Source: Bin5 sp965221145
GTDB lineage: Bacteria; Chloroflexota; Anaerolineae; Caldilineales; Caldilineaceae
Direction: 5' to 3'
NCBI GenBank assembly: GCA_965221145.1
Contig: OZ244877.1
Span: forward strand, 2,232,001 to 2,296,000
DNA: 64,000 nt
Positions 62,308 through 64,000 of the stretch are shown one piece after another. Position 1 is the stretch's first letter; each line of letters begins with the position of its first letter. Under the pieces are notes generated by a model. It was not told the DNA's origin. It saw only the letters and a list, made by a program, of their open reading frames with translations, and ran no database searches. The translations under genes and the position numbers were made by a program.

Positions 62308-63612
62308 CTAAAGTTGCAAGACGCCGGTGCCTTCCGTTTGCCAGCCGCCGAACTCCTGCTCCAGCGCTTGCGCCAGGGCCAATACAACATCTTCCCGCCA
62401 GGGATGGGAGACGATCTGCACCGCGAGGGGGAGGCCGTCGTCATCCTTTGCGACCGGCAAGACCGCCGCGGGATAGCCGGTCAGGCTGAAAGGGACTGTA
62501 TAGTCGAAACGCTGGCTGTCGCGTACGCCGATAAGAGGGGCGACATGGTGAGCCGCCGGGCAGAGGATGGCATCGTAATAGCGGATGTATTGGAGCAGAT
62601 TGGTGCGGAACAGATCCCAGACATGAAGAAGCTCGACCACGTCCTGTCCGCGCGAGGCTGCCAGCCGCCGCCAGCCGCGATCCAGATCGCGAGCGCCACC
62701 CACCAGGTCAAGCGGTCGATTCTCCACGACCTGGGCGCCGCTGCGGGCCAGCGCTTGCGCGGAAGCTCCCACCGCACGGGAGACCGAGGATGTGACCAGG
62801 GAAGCGGGATCGAAGTCAAAGTAGGCGATTGTCAAATCACGCAAGGGCAACTGAGCGGGGTCGAACAGAGGCATGGCGACGACGCCGGCATCGAAATAAT
62901 CCGGCCCGTCGATGACGCGCAAAGCAAGTAGCAAATCCTCGACGCGGCGGGCTGCCGGTCCAATCTGTGTGCGCTGGTCGGTGAATCCACCGGGCTGGTT
63001 ATAGACCCCAGTATTGGGCACTCGACCCTGGGTCGGCTTAAGTGCGACTATGCCACAGTAGGCGGACGGTATGCGCAGGCCGCCCCTGGTATCGCCGCCC
63101 AGACCCAATGGAGAGCCGCCGGACGCAATCAGCGCGGCCTCGCCACCGCTGCTTCCACCGGGAGAGCGGCTCGTGTCATAAGGATTGCGCGTCTGACCAA
63201 TTACCGCGTTTTCCGTATCGTTGCCGCTTCCAGCGGGCGGGCAGTTGGACTTGGCCAGAAGAATGGCTCCGGCCTGTCGCATGCGCGAAACGACCGTCGC
63301 GTCTGCGCGCTGCGTGCGCCTCTTGCGGATACGGGTATCCAACCGACTGAGAAGCCCCGCCGTTTCAATCGTGTCCTTTACGGTAAAAGGAAGGCCGTGG
63401 AGAGGGCCGAGTTCATCGCCGCCAGCCTGCTCTTGGTCCGCCAATTTGGCCTGCTCCAACGCGTCTTCGGCTATCACCGTCACGGCGTTCAGGCGGGTGT
63501 TAACCGTCTGGAGACGCGCCAGGTATGCCCCAACAACCTCCTGCGATGACAGTTCACCGGCGCGGATTGCGCGAATCAATTGGGTGGCCGAAGCGAAAAA
63601 AATCTCCTCCAT
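62308..63612 (-). CDS. Amidase signature family protein lacking the nucleophile serine
   Basis: 434 aa; ATG 63612 (MEEIFFASATQLIRAIRAGE). Amidase-signature enzymes use a Lys, cis-Ser, Ser triad. Lys79 is present in LPFTVKDTIETAG, the cis-Ser in SRSPGGSSGGEAALIASGG near 154-155, but the nucleophile block reads LGGDTRGGLRIPSAYCG: Gly178 (codon GGC at 63079-63081) stands where the family has Ser (G-G-S-x-R-x-P). The rest of the fold is intact and normal in length. It may be catalytically dead, have changed function, or carry a recent point mutation. Confidence 0.85.
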   Translation of the reverse strand: MEEIFFASATQLIRAIRAGELSSQEVVGAYLARLQTVNTRLNAVTVIAEDALEQAKLADQEQAGGDELGPLHGLPFTVKDTIETAGLLSRLDTRIRKRRTQRADATVVSRMRQAGAILLAKSNCPPAGSGNDTENAVIGQTRNPYDTSRSPGGSSGGEAALIASGGSPLGLGGDTRGGLRIPSAYCGIVALKPTQGRVPNTGVYNQPGGFTDQRTQIGPAARRVEDLLLALRVIDGPDYFDAGVVAMPLFDPAQLPLRDLTIAYFDFDPASLVTSSVSRAVGASAQALARSGAQVVENRPLDLVGGARDLDRGWRRLAASRGQDVVELLHVWDLFRTNLLQYIRYYDAILCPAAHHVAPLIGVRDSQRFDYTVPFSLTGYPAAVLPVAKDDDGLPLAVQIVSHPWREDVVLALAQALEQEFGGWQTEGTGVLQL

Positions 63613-64000
63613 CGTCGTTATCCTACCGCAGGTGGACTCTGCGCCACAATCTGAGGTGCAGGCTGCCGCTTGAGATCGCAAGGTTTTCCAGCTAGTGGCC
63701 TCACTGGGGACTCACTCAGAACGAGGGAACATTTCCTACGCCAAGGCTGTTATTCGACACCCGGCAAGCCGAACGCTCCACCTTGCACGGCTTGCAGACG
63801 GCCAAGAATAGATGTTTGCGCGCATTCGTGCAAAGGGCGTATGCTTTAGGCATACCGAAACCGCACAGGCTCGTGCAGGAATGGGGCAATGTCTCGACCA
63901 AACATTCTCTTTCTTTTTTCCGACGAACACAGTTACCGGTGCCTGAGCTTGCTTGACAGCCAGACCGGAGAGCCGAGTCATACGCCGACACTGGACGGCC
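63613..64000. other. Gene-free right end
   Basis: About 390 bases upstream of the amidase gene without a supported gene. A minus-strand frame at about 63716-63991 has Cys/Arg-rich random-looking composition and no ribosome binding site. A gene may start beyond the window edge. Confidence 0.5.

Noticed and set aside
63716..63991. Small Cys-rich minus-strand gene
   Set aside because: No start signal, no motif, and frame composition not typical of this genome.

Overview
The window is a GC-rich bacterial chromosome segment with no rRNA, tRNA, CRISPR array or phage structural genes. Its gene families are phytanoyl-CoA dioxygenase (PhyH), Gfo/Idh/MocA oxidoreductases, DUF3830, PmoA/DUF6807 proteins, sialidase- and GH43/32-like propellers, dipeptide-type ABC transporters and a single-ORF IS1-like element. 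I associate this mix with Chloroflexota (Caldilinea-like, often sponge-associated) or similar heterotrophs; that assignment is inference from gene content only. No transcription factor, sigma factor or two-component gene is visible in 64 kb.

Layout. 0.7-5.0 kb: a peptide-type ABC binding lipoprotein, a broken oppC-type permease, and an AT-richer restriction-modification pair (ApaLI-like endonuclease broken by a frameshift, beta-class methyltransferase intact). 5.1-14 kb: a plus-strand catabolic cluster with three Gfo/Idh/MocA oxidoreductases, a truncated oxidoreductase-like ORF, an Ldh/malate-type dehydrogenase, a sialidase-like gene with an in-frame TGA, an HpcH/HpaI aldolase and a kelch protein. 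14-24.6 kb: two PhyH plus beta-propeller pairs (one PhyH truncated), a UGSC-family gene with an in-frame TGA that I interpret as selenocysteine, a GH127-like protein and a PIG-L deacetylase.

24.6-43.0 kb: about 18 kb of genes all on the minus strand. Read in the direction of transcription: PhyH, propeller, a DppA/DppB/DppC transporter set, PhyH, M20 peptidase, D-2-hydroxyacid dehydrogenase, DUF3830, class III aminotransferase, Asp/Glu-racemase-like enzyme, double GNAT, oxidoreductase, VOC protein, fumarylacetoacetate-hydrolase-like enzyme, PmoA-like protein, a second racemase and a second DUF3830. This looks like import and stepwise breakdown of amino-acid, keto-acid or amide-type substrates.

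43.5-48.1 kb: a MalG-type permease remnant and then an AT-richer, defence-like island. It has two adjacent ATPase plus nuclease pairs: an AAA/DUF3696-like ATPase with a PIN protein cut by a 139-bp MITE, and a second AAA ATPase with a protein carrying a PD-(D/E)XK-like motif. 48.3-50.7 kb: the fourth propeller (in-frame TAG) with its PhyH. 50.7-52.85 kb: a repeat-rich gap and an IS1-like element. 52.9-63.6 kb: housekeeping and carbohydrate genes: a duplicated lipoprotein, two-subunit class I fumarase, galT, ROK sugar kinase, radical SAM protein, Nudix hydrolase, NAD-dependent epimerase, and an amidase whose nucleophile position is glycine.

Many genes are broken by frameshift, nonsense codon, truncation or insertion. 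Several of these lie close to palindromic repeats and mobile elements, so the region looks like a frequently rearranged accessory part of a genome.
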